IMG/VR virus record: IMGVR_UViG_3300006790_000007
Location: 1-39,587 of that record
Direction: 5' to 3' (one strand)
Source of the DNA: a virus
DNA length: 39,587 bases
The translations under genes were made by a program, and so were the position numbers. This document shows, piece after piece, positions 6,386 to 14,060 of the stretch (within the stretch, counting starts at the first letter, position 1; the number at the start of each line of letters is the position of its first letter). Under the pieces are notes generated by a model, which saw only the letters and a program-made list of their open reading frames with translations, made no database searches and was not told the origin of the DNA.

Positions 6386-7677
6386 GTATAAAAATATATA
6401 AAGATACGTCTGCTAATGCAATATTCATAGAAGACGCAAACGGTGTTCAGTTTTTAAACAGCTTACAGGCAACTATAGATGATCCTTTAGGTGATACTTT
6501 AAGTATTACAGATTTAGCTAAAGGATTAGAAATAGTATCACAAAAAGATTACACTGAGTTTGAAGATGAAAACTCTCAACCTTGGGGGGTGGATGCCACT
6601 ACTACCGTAAACACTTTAAATTCAATATTTCAAAGTTCAGGTACGCCTACTGATGAATTACCAAATATTACTAGCCCTTTGACTATAAGCTTAACAGAGG
6701 GACAAGTTTTAAATTATGAGCTTACAGCAGATTATGGTGTTGGTTATGAGTGGGATTTTTCAAGCGTTTCTGGAGTATCTAATGTTGAGGGAAACATTAG
6801 AAAAATAATAGGCGGTTCAAGTCTTGCTGTAGGAACTTATAATATACCTGTTAAAGCTATTAACTACAATGGTGAAGATAGTGAAACAATAGTTTTAACA
6901 GTTTCAGCACCTCCTTTTAGTAATACTAAAAGTATTAGGTTTTCAAATCAAGACTGGTTAGGCGCAAACGCTGCACAAGTTGAATCCACATTAGGAAGAA
7001 GTGGGAACGGATCGGGAGCTGGTGACGCTTGGACTATTAGCTTTTGGTATAAAGCGTCTAGTGACAGTCAAGGACAAACTATTATATATTTCGGTAATAA
7101 TGATGTAACAAATAATGGTTTCTTAGAAACAAGGCAAGTTGATGCTTCTGGTCAAAAAAGATTAAGATTTAGATATGGAAGTAATAATAATTATATACAA
7201 TTACTAACGCCATCAGGAAGTTTAACAGCTGGAGTTTGGCAGCATGTTATGATAACTTATGATGGAGGAACTACAGGATCAAGTTCTGGCAGCATATCTG
7301 ATTATTATAGTAGATTTAAAATATACATTGACGGAACTTTACAAACGACTAGTAATACGAATTCAAATTTTGGCTGGAGTAATTCTATTATAGGTCAAAA
7401 TTGGAGAGTAGGGAGATTTGCATCGGGTTCACACATGAGGCAAGCTAATGTTGACGAGCTAGCATTGTGGGATAGCGATCAGAGTTCTAATGTATCAGAT
7501 ATTTACAATTCAGGGGTTGTTTTTAATTTATCAACTTTAACCGATGAACCTAGACACTGGTGGAGAATGGGAGACGGTGATACATTTCCAAATTTAGAAG
7601 ACAGTGGAACTGAAGCTAATTGTGTTTTCGTTATGAATAACATGACTAGTTCAGATATAGTTAACGATGTACCATAG
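6382..7677 (+). CDS. Ig-like and LamG-domain tail protein
   Basis: 431 residues. Residues 1-90 form an N-terminal module with an attachment-like layout (ends WGVDATTTVNTLNSIF, recalling the end of the neighbouring modules). About 97-175 is an Ig/cadherin-like domain (TSPLTISLTEGQVLNYELTA to ETIVLTVSAP). About 183-420 is a LamG/concanavalin-like domain with the usual WTISFWYKA, GVWQHVMITYDGG, YIDGTL and DELALWDSD motifs. LamG domains bind glycans, so this is probably a receptor-binding or decoration protein. It overlaps the upstream fibre gene (ATGA) and ends 30 bp before the tailspike. Confidence 0.75.
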   Translation: MSIKIYKDTSANAIFIEDANGVQFLNSLQATIDDPLGDTLSITDLAKGLEIVSQKDYTEFEDENSQPWGVDATTTVNTLNSIFQSSGTPTDELPNITSPLTISLTEGQVLNYELTADYGVGYEWDFSSVSGVSNVEGNIRKIIGGSSLAVGTYNIPVKAINYNGEDSETIVLTVSAPPFSNTKSIRFSNQDWLGANAAQVESTLGRSGNGSGAGDAWTISFWYKASSDSQGQTIIYFGNNDVTNNGFLETRQVDASGQKRLRFRYGSNNNYIQLLTPSGSLTAGVWQHVMITYDGGTTGSSSGSISDYYSRFKIYIDGTLQTTSNTNSNFGWSNSIIGQNWRVGRFASGSHMRQANVDELALWDSDQSSNVSDIYNSGVVFNLSTLTDEPRHWWRMGDGDTFPNLEDSGTEANCVFVMNNMTSSDIVNDVP

Positions 7678-7707
7678 GCTTAAATTAAAATTATAAAATA
7701 ATATTAA

Positions 7708-9702
7708 ATGGCTAGTTTTGTAATAACAACTAATACGGCTTCTTTTGAAGTACAGCAAGGCACTTACACAAGGGAGTACCCTTTTAATGAGCTTATAGTT
7801 CAGGTTAATAGTGAAGATGTAAATTCTTTAGAGCTTTATAATAAAAGAACTCAAAGAGTAGATTATAGCATTTACACAGACACAGATACTATTAATGTAA
7901 ATGGGACTACTTCTTGGGCTAATGCCGAGGAGTTAAAAACAGCTTTAGAGACTGCTATATTTTCATTAGAAGGCGGGGGCGGTACTCCTGTTGATCCTGT
8001 TATTGAAACTCCTTTCGAAGAGTTAGAGCATACTAGAGTAGGAAATGTTTTAAATGCTATACTTGATTACAACGCGCCTAAACCAGATTTATCTATTACT
8101 AAAAATGATTATGAAGCTTTAGAAGAGTATGAAAACAGAAGGTATTTAGTAGATGATGGTTCTATATTCTTAGGGCCTAAAAAACTACAGGACTATAATT
8201 ATGTATTTGGTGGTTCTGATTTACTGGTTACAACTACTGGTAATGATACTACTGGAGATGGTTCTGAGGGTAACCCGTTTGCAACATGGGAGCATGCCAT
8301 TACTACTGTTGGTGCTGCTGGTGGTATTACTATCTGGGTTGAAGGAGGTTCTTATAATATGGATTCAGGTGGTGGTTTTGCTTCCATTACAGGTAACTTT
8401 ACAGATGATGTTATTATCAAGGCAAAGCCAAACGAAGTAGTAACTCTTACTCATACTTTAGGTACTGATGCTGTAGTTATAAATGGAACTAGTAAAAATA
8501 TAGTTTTCGAGGGATTAGTGTTTACTGGTTTAGCTGGAGATAATTCTGTATTTAAAGCTTCTGGAGCTGATTTTGTTTCAGAAATAGAATCAAGGGATTG
8601 TACATTTAATATGGTAGACTCTCCTTATATATTTGATTTTAGACATACAGGATTATGTACACTTCAAAAGGTTAAGAGGTGCACTATAAATGCCGGTTCT
8701 GGTAATGGAACGTGTTTCTTTGATGCTTCTTCTAATGATTCTTATATAGGTAACTACTATGAAAGTACTTCAACTACTGCTAGTGCTTTTAGAGTTGACT
8801 TAGGTTTGAATGATTACTACATTAGTAACAACACTATTGTAGCCGAAAACCAGACTACAAGTTTATCGCATCAGATATTCCAATTCTCTAGCAGAATGTT
8901 AAGCACAGGAGGCACTATTAATTTAAATAGAAACTACGCTAGAAAAGTTGGAGGAAGAATATTCTTTACTGATGGTGCTGCTGGAGTTGGTAGGGTACAA
9001 TTATTTATTAAAGGTAATGATTTTAAATCTGCAGGAGATAGAATTATTGCAACTACTATTAGTGTTGATGGTGGTGAGATTATGTATAATAAGCTGTGTT
9101 GTGCTAATGTACCTTTAGCTACTCCAGACGAAGCAACGCCTTCTGTAGGTCAAGAAACGGAAAACCTAGAGATAGCTTATAATTATGTGACAAGCGAAGA
9201 CCATACTGTATTATTTGGTGAGAATGGATTAAACAATTATTTACACGATAATGTACTAGATTCTACTAATGGTTTATTTGGAGCAGTTATTAAAGGCGGT
9301 GGTCATCAGATAGCTAATAATGTATTGTATGGAGGTAGTAGAAACTGTATATATTTTAAAAACGCGGAGAACTGTTTAGAGTGGGGTGATTTATTACTAC
9401 AAAGAGTAGCAGGAGGACAATGTTTAGAATATACTGAGGGTTCTGCTTTTGCTTCTCGTAATAATAATACTCAGTATTGCTTCATGGAATCAACTAAAGG
9501 AGCTATAATAAAAGCTGGTGAAGTTCTAACGCCTTTAGGTACTGGTAATGTAGTTGACAATAATAGATACTTTGTAGCAGACCAAGGAACATGGGGAATC
9601 TTATTTAATCCTGTTAGCTCTCTAGCAGATATGCAGGCTGAATGGTTAGCTAATTATCCATCAAATCCAAATAATGATGAAAACAGTATTGATTTATCAT
9701 AA
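7708..9702 (+). CDS. Tailspike-like parallel beta-helix protein
   Basis: 664 residues. Residues 1-86 are the N-module shared with the protein at 5636. About 90-165 is a linker. From GSDLLVTTTGNDTTGDGS (about 172) a DUF1565-like start leads into a right-handed parallel beta-helix, with repeated short strands and Asn-rich turns (NNTIV, NLNRNYA, IAYNYV, NYLHDNVLD, IANNVLYGG). Such folds occur in phage tailspikes and pectate lyases and often degrade surface polysaccharide. No catalytic triad is obvious, so enzymatic activity is unproven. The last bases of the gene contain a promoter reading downstream. Confidence 0.75.
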   Translation: MASFVITTNTASFEVQQGTYTREYPFNELIVQVNSEDVNSLELYNKRTQRVDYSIYTDTDTINVNGTTSWANAEELKTALETAIFSLEGGGGTPVDPVIETPFEELEHTRVGNVLNAILDYNAPKPDLSITKNDYEALEEYENRRYLVDDGSIFLGPKKLQDYNYVFGGSDLLVTTTGNDTTGDGSEGNPFATWEHAITTVGAAGGITIWVEGGSYNMDSGGGFASITGNFTDDVIIKAKPNEVVTLTHTLGTDAVVINGTSKNIVFEGLVFTGLAGDNSVFKASGADFVSEIESRDCTFNMVDSPYIFDFRHTGLCTLQKVKRCTINAGSGNGTCFFDASSNDSYIGNYYESTSTTASAFRVDLGLNDYYISNNTIVAENQTTSLSHQIFQFSSRMLSTGGTINLNRNYARKVGGRIFFTDGAAGVGRVQLFIKGNDFKSAGDRIIATTISVDGGEIMYNKLCCANVPLATPDEATPSVGQETENLEIAYNYVTSEDHTVLFGENGLNNYLHDNVLDSTNGLFGAVIKGGGHQIANNVLYGGSRNCIYFKNAENCLEWGDLLLQRVAGGQCLEYTEGSAFASRNNNTQYCFMESTKGAIIKAGEVLTPLGTGNVVDNNRYFVADQGTWGILFNPVSSLADMQAEWLANYPSNPNNDENSIDLS

Positions 9703-9718
9703 TTAATTATTATATTTG
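9689..9718 (+). promoter_or_regulatory. Promoter at the end of the tailspike gene
   Basis: TTG (9689-9691), exactly 19 bp, TATATTTG (9711-9718): a full match to the Bacteroidota consensus. The TTG lies inside the last codons of the tailspike. Transcription would begin near 9724 and reach a hairpin terminator at 9781-9808 after about 85 bases, with no ORF between. Confidence 0.75.
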
Positions 9719-9723
9719 ACTTT

Positions 9724-9808
9724 CTACTAGGGGGTTTTACTTCATATTTTCCTCCTTGCAACATGCTAAAGGTTACAAAGCCCTCACTCAAGTAGTGGGG
9801 GTTTCTTG
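9724..9808 (+). ncRNA. Predicted small RNA of about 85 nt
   Basis: A consensus promoter (9689-9718) and a good intrinsic terminator (9781-9806) enclose about 60 bases with no start codon followed by a useful ORF. The body contains an AGGGGGTTTT segment near its 5' end and a CCTCCTTG segment at 9751-9758 that could pair with it in part. The terminator also serves the tailspike operon, so a simple read-out promoter is possible, but promoter plus terminator this close suggests a discrete small RNA. Confidence 0.45.
9781..9806 (+). terminator. Intrinsic terminator after the tail-fibre operon
   Basis: CCCTCACT (9781-9788), a 5-base loop and AGTGGGGG (9794-9801) form an 8-bp stem with one G-U pair, followed by TTTCTTGTTT. 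It ends the tail-fibre operon and the predicted small RNA, just before the next promoter. Confidence 0.8.
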
Positions 9809-9838
9809 TTTAGAATCATTATTAATAGCAAGTAAATG

Positions 9839-9868
9839 TTGTTATGTATAAATCTTTTATTATATTTG
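9839..9868 (+). promoter_or_regulatory. Promoter of the small-gene operon
   Basis: TTG (9839-9841), 19 bp, TATATTTG (9861-9868). The block 9809-9853 matches 4216-4260 at 37 of 45 bases, including an extended TTGTTAnnTATAAAT around the -33 box. The expected start, near 9874, leaves a leader of about 17 bases before the ATG at 9891. Confidence 0.8.
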
Positions 9869-9890
9869 AGTGTAACAAAAAACAAATATT

Positions 9891-10145
9891 ATGGAAAGCT
9901 TAAATTTTAAAACAGTAAAGGCATTAGCAGAGGGATTCACCACTAAAGACGTTAATAACGTTGTTAATTCTTGGGCGGAAGGAACTACTAATGAGGATAA
10001 AGTTTCTTTTAATATGTTTTCTTCTCTTGTGAGATTAGGAGACACTAAAGAAATAGCGTTAGCAACTGTTTTAGAAGAAAAAAGAATCTATGAAGCAGTA
10101 GAAGAGGGTTATTTTGTTAAATTTAATAGCCACAGACTAAGATAA
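9891..10145 (+). CDS. Hypothetical protein
   Basis: 84 residues, not recognised, first gene after a strong promoter. The sequence is helical and mixed in charge, without membrane or metal motifs. Its stop TAA shares its last base with the ATG of the next gene (TAATG), so the two are co-translated. The five genes from here to 11407 form one operon that ends at the terminator at 11433. They precede the terminase genes but have no recognisable structural role; they may be host-takeover genes. Confidence 0.7.
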   Translation: MESLNFKTVKALAEGFTTKDVNNVVNSWAEGTTNEDKVSFNMFSSLVRLGDTKEIALATVLEEKRIYEAVEEGYFVKFNSHRLR

Positions 10146-10462
10146 TGAACCTACAAAAAACAATAGACTTACTAGAAGACTTAAAGAGTGGGAAGCTTCC
10201 GCATCCTTTTGTGGTGGAGGAGCATGTTGATGGGTTGAAGGAAGCTTTGAAAGTATTTGACACTATACTTAATGAATTAGATAAAGAAGATAATCTCAGG
10301 CTTAAGGAATCGCTAGATAAAAATATGCGTAATAGGTTTGGGGAATTAAATGTTGTTGAGTCTGAATGGTATCTTTTAGACAAAGAGGGCAATGTTGAGA
10401 AAATGGATGAAAACGGTGAGTTCATTCCTTACAAACCAAAAGACAACGAAAGACTAAAGTAG
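10145..10462 (+). CDS. Hypothetical protein
   Basis: 105 residues. The N-terminal 60 residues form a Leu-rich helix pattern with a possible coiled coil (residues 25-55); the C-terminal part is charged, with short beta-like stretches (EWYLLDKEGNVEKMDENGE). No family recognised. It is coupled to the upstream gene by a 1-base overlap and followed by the next ATG 2 bases after its stop. Confidence 0.7.
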   Translation: MNLQKTIDLLEDLKSGKLPHPFVVEEHVDGLKEALKVFDTILNELDKEDNLRLKESLDKNMRNRFGELNVVESEWYLLDKEGNVEKMDENGEFIPYKPKDNERLK

Positions 10463-10464
10463 TT

Positions 10465-10701
10465 ATGGAAAGACCAAAGAAAGAAGATTACTATTTCATA
10501 GATGGATCGTTTTGTTACGATGATTATTACCATGCTCTTGATGAATACATTGACCACCTAGAATCTAAAGAAGAAAACTTTAACTATAAATGGAGAAAGA
10601 TATTTGCGTCTAAAAGATATAACACTGACGGGAATATAGTTTTATCACCTTTAGAACAGCAAGAGTTATTAGATGATTCAAAACCACCAGTAAAGAAATA
10701 A
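10465..10701 (+). CDS. Hypothetical Tyr/Asp-rich protein
   Basis: 78 residues with an aromatic, acidic N-terminal half (EDYYFIDGSFCYDDYYHALDE) and a charged tail. The function is unknown. The short spacing to its neighbours (2 and 33 bp) places it in the same operon. An acidic surface like this occurs in some DNA-mimic inhibitors, but there is no direct evidence for that here. Confidence 0.65.
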   Translation: MERPKKEDYYFIDGSFCYDDYYHALDEYIDHLESKEENFNYKWRKIFASKRYNTDGNIVLSPLEQQELLDDSKPPVKK

Positions 10702-10734
10702 GCTGCACAACAGTATAACTAAAACAAAAGAACA

Positions 10735-11073
10735 ATGAAAGAGTTTAAAAGAGGCATTACTTTAGTGACTCCAGTAACAAGGAACTGGACAAAAGATATG
10801 ATTGAAGAAAACGATAAATTTGAGCGTAGGATTATTTTTACTGATTTTCATAAAAAGGATAACGGCAGAAGCAGGGAACAAGTTTGTGTTTTAAATCTAA
10901 ATCATTCAGACTATGAAGCAAACGCTAAATTAATAGCAGCAGCACCAGAGCTATTAGAGGCTTTGCAGGATTTAACTATGTCAGTTATGAACTCTGACTC
11001 AGAAATTGATGAATGCGTGTTTGATTCGATGAAAAGAGCAGAAAAAGCAATAAACAAAGCTTTAGGAGAATAG
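10735..11073 (+). CDS. Hypothetical phage protein with 'NAKLIAAAPELL' motif
   Basis: 112 residues. The stretch EANAKLIAAAPELLEALQD (residues 61-79) is a short motif found near the C-terminus of many unrelated small phage proteins; its role is unknown. The N-terminal half looks like a small beta domain. The gene is preceded by an A-rich leader (AAAACAAAAGAACA), the usual translation signal in Bacteroidota, where Shine-Dalgarno sites are weak. Confidence 0.75.
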   Translation: MKEFKRGITLVTPVTRNWTKDMIEENDKFERRIIFTDFHKKDNGRSREQVCVLNLNHSDYEANAKLIAAAPELLEALQDLTMSVMNSDSEIDECVFDSMKRAEKAINKALGE

Positions 11074-11086
11074 ATTAATTAATATT

Positions 11087-11407
11087 ATGGAAGGAACAGT
11101 AACATTATCGAAAGAAGAGTATGACCGTTTGAAAAAGATTCAAATGGAACATGAATTAAGTAAAAACTCACCAGAAGAGTTTGTTAAAATTGAATACCCA
11201 GATTATGACTGGAGAGAACATAAGCCAGTTTATAAAGAAATAAGGGTTTATTCAGGCGAAACAGCCGTATTAAGATTAAAAGAGAATTTTGAGCATAAAC
11301 TAGAAGAATTAGAAAATAGATATAAGCAAAGGTTAAAAGACGCTGAAGATATTCAAAATAAATATAAGGGAATTATTAGCGCAGTTGATAATTTTAAGAA
11401 GTATTAA
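11087..11407 (+). CDS. Hypothetical coiled-coil protein
   Basis: 106 residues, unrecognised. Residues 60-100 are a strongly charged coiled coil (LKENFEHKLEELENRYKQ onward). The N-terminus has TLSKEEYDRLKKIQ, a start common in small phage coiled-coil proteins. Last gene of the operon, 25 bases before a terminator hairpin. Confidence 0.7.
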   Translation: MEGTVTLSKEEYDRLKKIQMEHELSKNSPEEFVKIEYPDYDWREHKPVYKEIRVYSGETAVLRLKENFEHKLEELENRYKQRLKDAEDIQNKYKGIISAVDNFKKY

Positions 11408-11432
11408 AAAACTATAGCTGATAAAAGAAAGG

Positions 11433-11456
11433 CTATACTGATTCGGTATAGTTTTT
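11433..11456 (+). terminator. Intrinsic terminator
   Basis: CTATAC (11433-11438), a 7-base loop, GTATAG (11446-11451) and five T. An upstream CTATAGC (11412-11418) can compete for part of the same stem. It separates the small-gene operon from the terminase genes. Confidence 0.75.
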
Positions 11457-11485
11457 CTTGTTTATAATAATTCTAAATAATTTTG

Positions 11486-11493
11486 TATCTTTG
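11486..11493 (+). promoter_or_regulatory. Promoter -7 box of the terminase operon
   Basis: TATCTTTG is a full match to TAnnTTTG, 22 bases before the ATG of the small terminase gene and just after a terminator. No TTG lies at the standard 19-bp distance. An upstream ATTCTAAATAATTTT also occurs before the weak box at 15658. Confidence 0.55.
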
Positions 11494-11514
11494 AAAAGAA
11501 CAAATGTTTTCAAG

Positions 11515-11793
11515 ATGCCAAAGAAAGGTCATACAAACAATCCTAAAGGTAGACCTAAAGGAGTTCCTAACAAAGTAACTACAGAAATTAGAACAGCCTT
11601 AAAGGATTTAGCGGATAATAATTTAGATAAGGTTCAGACTTGGTTAGATAGAATAGCAGAGGATGATCCTAAAGGGGCTATGGGAATGTATTTGACATTA
11701 TTAGAATACGTTCAACCTAAACTAAGTAGAACAGAATTAGCAGGAGATAAAGATAATCCTGTAAGTGTTATAGATATGAGTAAATGGAAGTAG
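11515..11793 (+). CDS. Small terminase subunit-like protein
   Basis: 92 residues from the ATG at 11515 (MPKKGHTNNPKGRPKGVPNK); longer in-frame starts would run back into the promoter and terminator. The N-terminal KGRPKGVPNK segment resembles DUF5681, a basic DNA-binding motif at the N-terminus of proteins encoded just before large terminases. The rest (residues 25-70) is helical, with an oligomerisation-like pattern. It is likely to recognise the packaging site and stimulate the large subunit. It overlaps the next gene by 10 bp. Confidence 0.65.
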   Translation: MPKKGHTNNPKGRPKGVPNKVTTEIRTALKDLADNNLDKVQTWLDRIAEDDPKGAMGMYLTLLEYVQPKLSRTELAGDKDNPVSVIDMSKWK

Positions 11794-12038
11794 TTTTTTC
11801 AAATAGAGAAATAGCGGAAGGTTTAACATCTAGATTTATTCTTAACGAAACTTGGTCTAGATTTGACTGTTATGTTATTGTGTATAGCGATACATATCTT
11901 TCATATATATTAGAAAAAAGGTCTTCCAATTGTTTTGGTAATTTAATAGATTTCAAGTTTATAGATTCTGAATATATTTCTTCTAGCTTAGAGGATCAAA
12001 TTGCTTATATTGAATTGCTTTTAGAGGAATGGAAATAA
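11784..12038 (+). CDS. Hypothetical protein within the terminase operon
   Basis: 84 residues, not recognised. It starts 10 bp inside the small terminase gene and ends 1 base before a small membrane-protein gene. The sequence mixes aromatic and hydrophobic residues (CYVIVYSDTYLSYILEK) with an acidic C-terminus, as a small alpha/beta protein would. Insertion of two small genes between terminase subunits is not usual; they could be recent additions. Confidence 0.65.
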   Translation: MEVVFSNREIAEGLTSRFILNETWSRFDCYVIVYSDTYLSYILEKRSSNCFGNLIDFKFIDSEYISSSLEDQIAYIELLLEEWK

Positions 12039-12039
12039 T

Positions 12040-12219
12040 ATGAAAAAGAATAATTTATTAATACCTATATTTTTTAGTTTCTTTATGTATCTAATTATGT
12101 CTTTCGTATTAAAAGGAGAATTAAACCCTATGGAATGGGGTATTGGTGCTAGGGTTTTTTATTCTATATTCTTATGGATATCTGTTTTTTTCGCAATATT
12201 AAAAGATAGATTTGAGTAA
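12040..12219 (+). CDS. Small two-helix membrane protein
   Basis: A 59-residue ORF, MKKNNLLIPIFFSFFMYLI at its start, with two strongly hydrophobic segments (about residues 6-24 and 38-54) and Lys/Arg at the N-terminus and C-terminus. It fills the gap exactly, beginning 1 base after one gene and ending directly before the ATG of the large terminase. It looks like a small inner-membrane protein, possibly a superinfection-exclusion or holin-like factor; the role is not known. Confidence 0.7.
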   Translation: MKKNNLLIPIFFSFFMYLIMSFVLKGELNPMEWGIGARVFYSIFLWISVFFAILKDRFE

Positions 12220-13500
12220 ATGGAAATAACGCCACCTAAATTAACTTCTTATCAAAAGGCTATATTATTTAGCGATGCACGTTTTACTATTACCGAGGCT
12301 AGTACTAAGGTAGGTAAGACTTATTCCCATATCATATGGTTGTTTGGAAAGTCAATGGAAGCACAGCCTAAAGAAGGGTGTAACTATTGGTGGGTAGCTC
12401 CTGTTTATAATCAGGCTAAGATTGCTTTTAAAAGGTTAAGATCTTATCTAGCACCTACTAAGTTGTTTCAATTCAATGAGACTGACTTAAGTGTTAAAAC
12501 TCCTGTAGGTTCTTATATATTTTTTAAATCTGCTGAGAAACCAGACAACCTATACGGTGAAGATGTTTATGCTGCTGTATTTGATGAAGCACCAAGAGCA
12601 AGAGAGGAAGCGTATTTTGCTTTACGCTCTACATTAACCGCTACAAACGCCCCTTGTAAGTTTATAGGCAACTTTGGAGGTACAGCCAACTGGATGCATC
12701 AATTAAAGATTAAGAACGCTCAGAATCCAAATTACGAGTATTTTAAGATAACTTGTTATGATGCAGTAGAAGAAGGAATAATAAGTCAAGAGGAAGTAGA
12801 GCAAGCACAGAAGGATTTACCGCCTAAGATATTTAAAGAGCTTTACCTAGCTGAGGCTAGTGAGGATGAGGATAGATTAATAAGTAATGACAAGATTGCT
12901 GACATTTGGACAAATGATTATGTTAGTCGTGGTAACTATTACATCTCTGCTGATATTGCTAGATTTGGTAGGGATAAAACTGTGATAGGTGTTTGGGATG
13001 GTCTTAGGTTAATTAAAATGATTACAATGGAGTCAAGCAGCGTTAAAGAGTGTGCAGATATTATAGAGAATTTAATTTACGATTATGGTATTCAAAAGAG
13101 CAACGTGGTTATTGATGATGATGGTGTTGGGGGTGGTGTCGTTGATATCATTGGCGGGAGCGTTACTGGGTTTGTTAACAACTCTACAGCTTTAAAAGTA
13201 GAAGGTGATAAACAGAACTATCAAAACCTTAAAACACAGTGTTACTTTGAGTTAGTACAAGCAGTTAACAAGGGTAGAATATTCTTTGAGATAGACGATA
13301 ACAAAGCAGAGATAATAGAAGAGTTAGAGATGATTAGAATGAAAGGAGTGGATAGGGATAACAAGCTACAGATATACTCTAAGGAAGATATTAAAAAGGT
13401 AATAGGGCGATCTCCTGACTACTCTGATATGATAATGATGAGAATGTACTTTGAATTGTCATATAATAATACTAAATTCGACTTTGTAAGCTTTAGATAG
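12220..13500 (+). CDS. terL: Terminase large subunit
   Basis: 426 residues with both terminase domains. The ATPase has Walker A ASTKVGKT at 27-34 and Walker B VYAAVFDEA at 116-124, with the catalytic Glu123. The C-terminal RNase H-like nuclease has Asp245 in YISADIARFG, Asp299-301 in VVIDDDGVGGG and an acidic/His-free third site near DYSDMIMM (about 409-416). It cuts concatemers and pumps DNA into the capsid through the portal (31424). The length is normal and the start follows directly on the upstream stop. Unusually, the portal gene is about 18 kb away. Confidence 0.92.
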   Translation: MEITPPKLTSYQKAILFSDARFTITEASTKVGKTYSHIIWLFGKSMEAQPKEGCNYWWVAPVYNQAKIAFKRLRSYLAPTKLFQFNETDLSVKTPVGSYIFFKSAEKPDNLYGEDVYAAVFDEAPRAREEAYFALRSTLTATNAPCKFIGNFGGTANWMHQLKIKNAQNPNYEYFKITCYDAVEEGIISQEEVEQAQKDLPPKIFKELYLAEASEDEDRLISNDKIADIWTNDYVSRGNYYISADIARFGRDKTVIGVWDGLRLIKMITMESSSVKECADIIENLIYDYGIQKSNVVIDDDGVGGGVVDIIGGSVTGFVNNSTALKVEGDKQNYQNLKTQCYFELVQAVNKGRIFFEIDDNKAEIIEELEMIRMKGVDRDNKLQIYSKEDIKKVIGRSPDYSDMIMMRMYFELSYNNTKFDFVSFR

Positions 13501-13502
13501 TT

Positions 13503-14060
13503 ATGGATTATGTAAGTTTTCAAAATAGAATAATTAGTTCCTATAATCAAAAGTTTGGTTGGGGATTATGTAGTAAAAAAAATGGAGTTATGAACAAACA
13601 AGAAAAAATCAAAGAGCTTTTAAAAATGTCTAATTATCTTATTGATAAGGCTCAAAGATTAAGATTAGAAGCAGAGCAATTAGAGAACGAAAAAGAAGTA
13701 TTGAGGTGGGAGGACTTAGGTAATTTAGAAGGTTGGTTAATGAGTCCTTTTGGAAAACCTGTAGAAGCTACTTTTAGATATGATTACGAAGCATGCACAC
13801 CATTCAAAACAAAAGAACAAGCAGAAGCAGCTATAGCACTAGCAAAAATTAGTCAGTTGTTGCCTGTTTATAATGAAGGTTGGCAGCCTGATTGGAACAA
13901 TGTAAAGGAAAAGTATGTTATAAGATTTATTGATGATGAAACCAGTATAGATTCATGTATACGTAATCGATACTTTTTATCTTTCAAATCATCAGAAATA
14001 AGAGATAAATTCCTAGAACACAACAGAGACTTAATAGAACAAGCTAAACCTTTATTGTAA
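13503..14060 (+). CDS. Hypothetical phage protein
   Basis: 185 residues. From residue 30 a coiled coil (KIKELLKMSNYLIDKAQRLR) leads to a domain with FKTKEQAEAAIALAKISQL and NEGWQPDWNN...KYVIRF. This layout occurs in hypothetical proteins of many siphophages and Bacteroidota prophages; the function is unknown. The ATG 2 bases after the terminase stop is taken as the start, but the ATG at 13590 (MNKQEK), with a better A-rich leader, may be the true one. It overlaps the next gene by 1 base. Confidence 0.7.
   Translation: MDYVSFQNRIISSYNQKFGWGLCSKKNGVMNKQEKIKELLKMSNYLIDKAQRLRLEAEQLENEKEVLRWEDLGNLEGWLMSPFGKPVEATFRYDYEACTPFKTKEQAEAAIALAKISQLLPVYNEGWQPDWNNVKEKYVIRFIDDETSIDSCIRNRYFLSFKSSEIRDKFLEHNRDLIEQAKPLL

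Noticed and set aside
8201-8440. Plus-strand frame within the tailspike gene
   Set aside because: Val/Leu repeat composition caused by a frame shift of the Gly/Thr-rich beta-helix; no leader or coupling.
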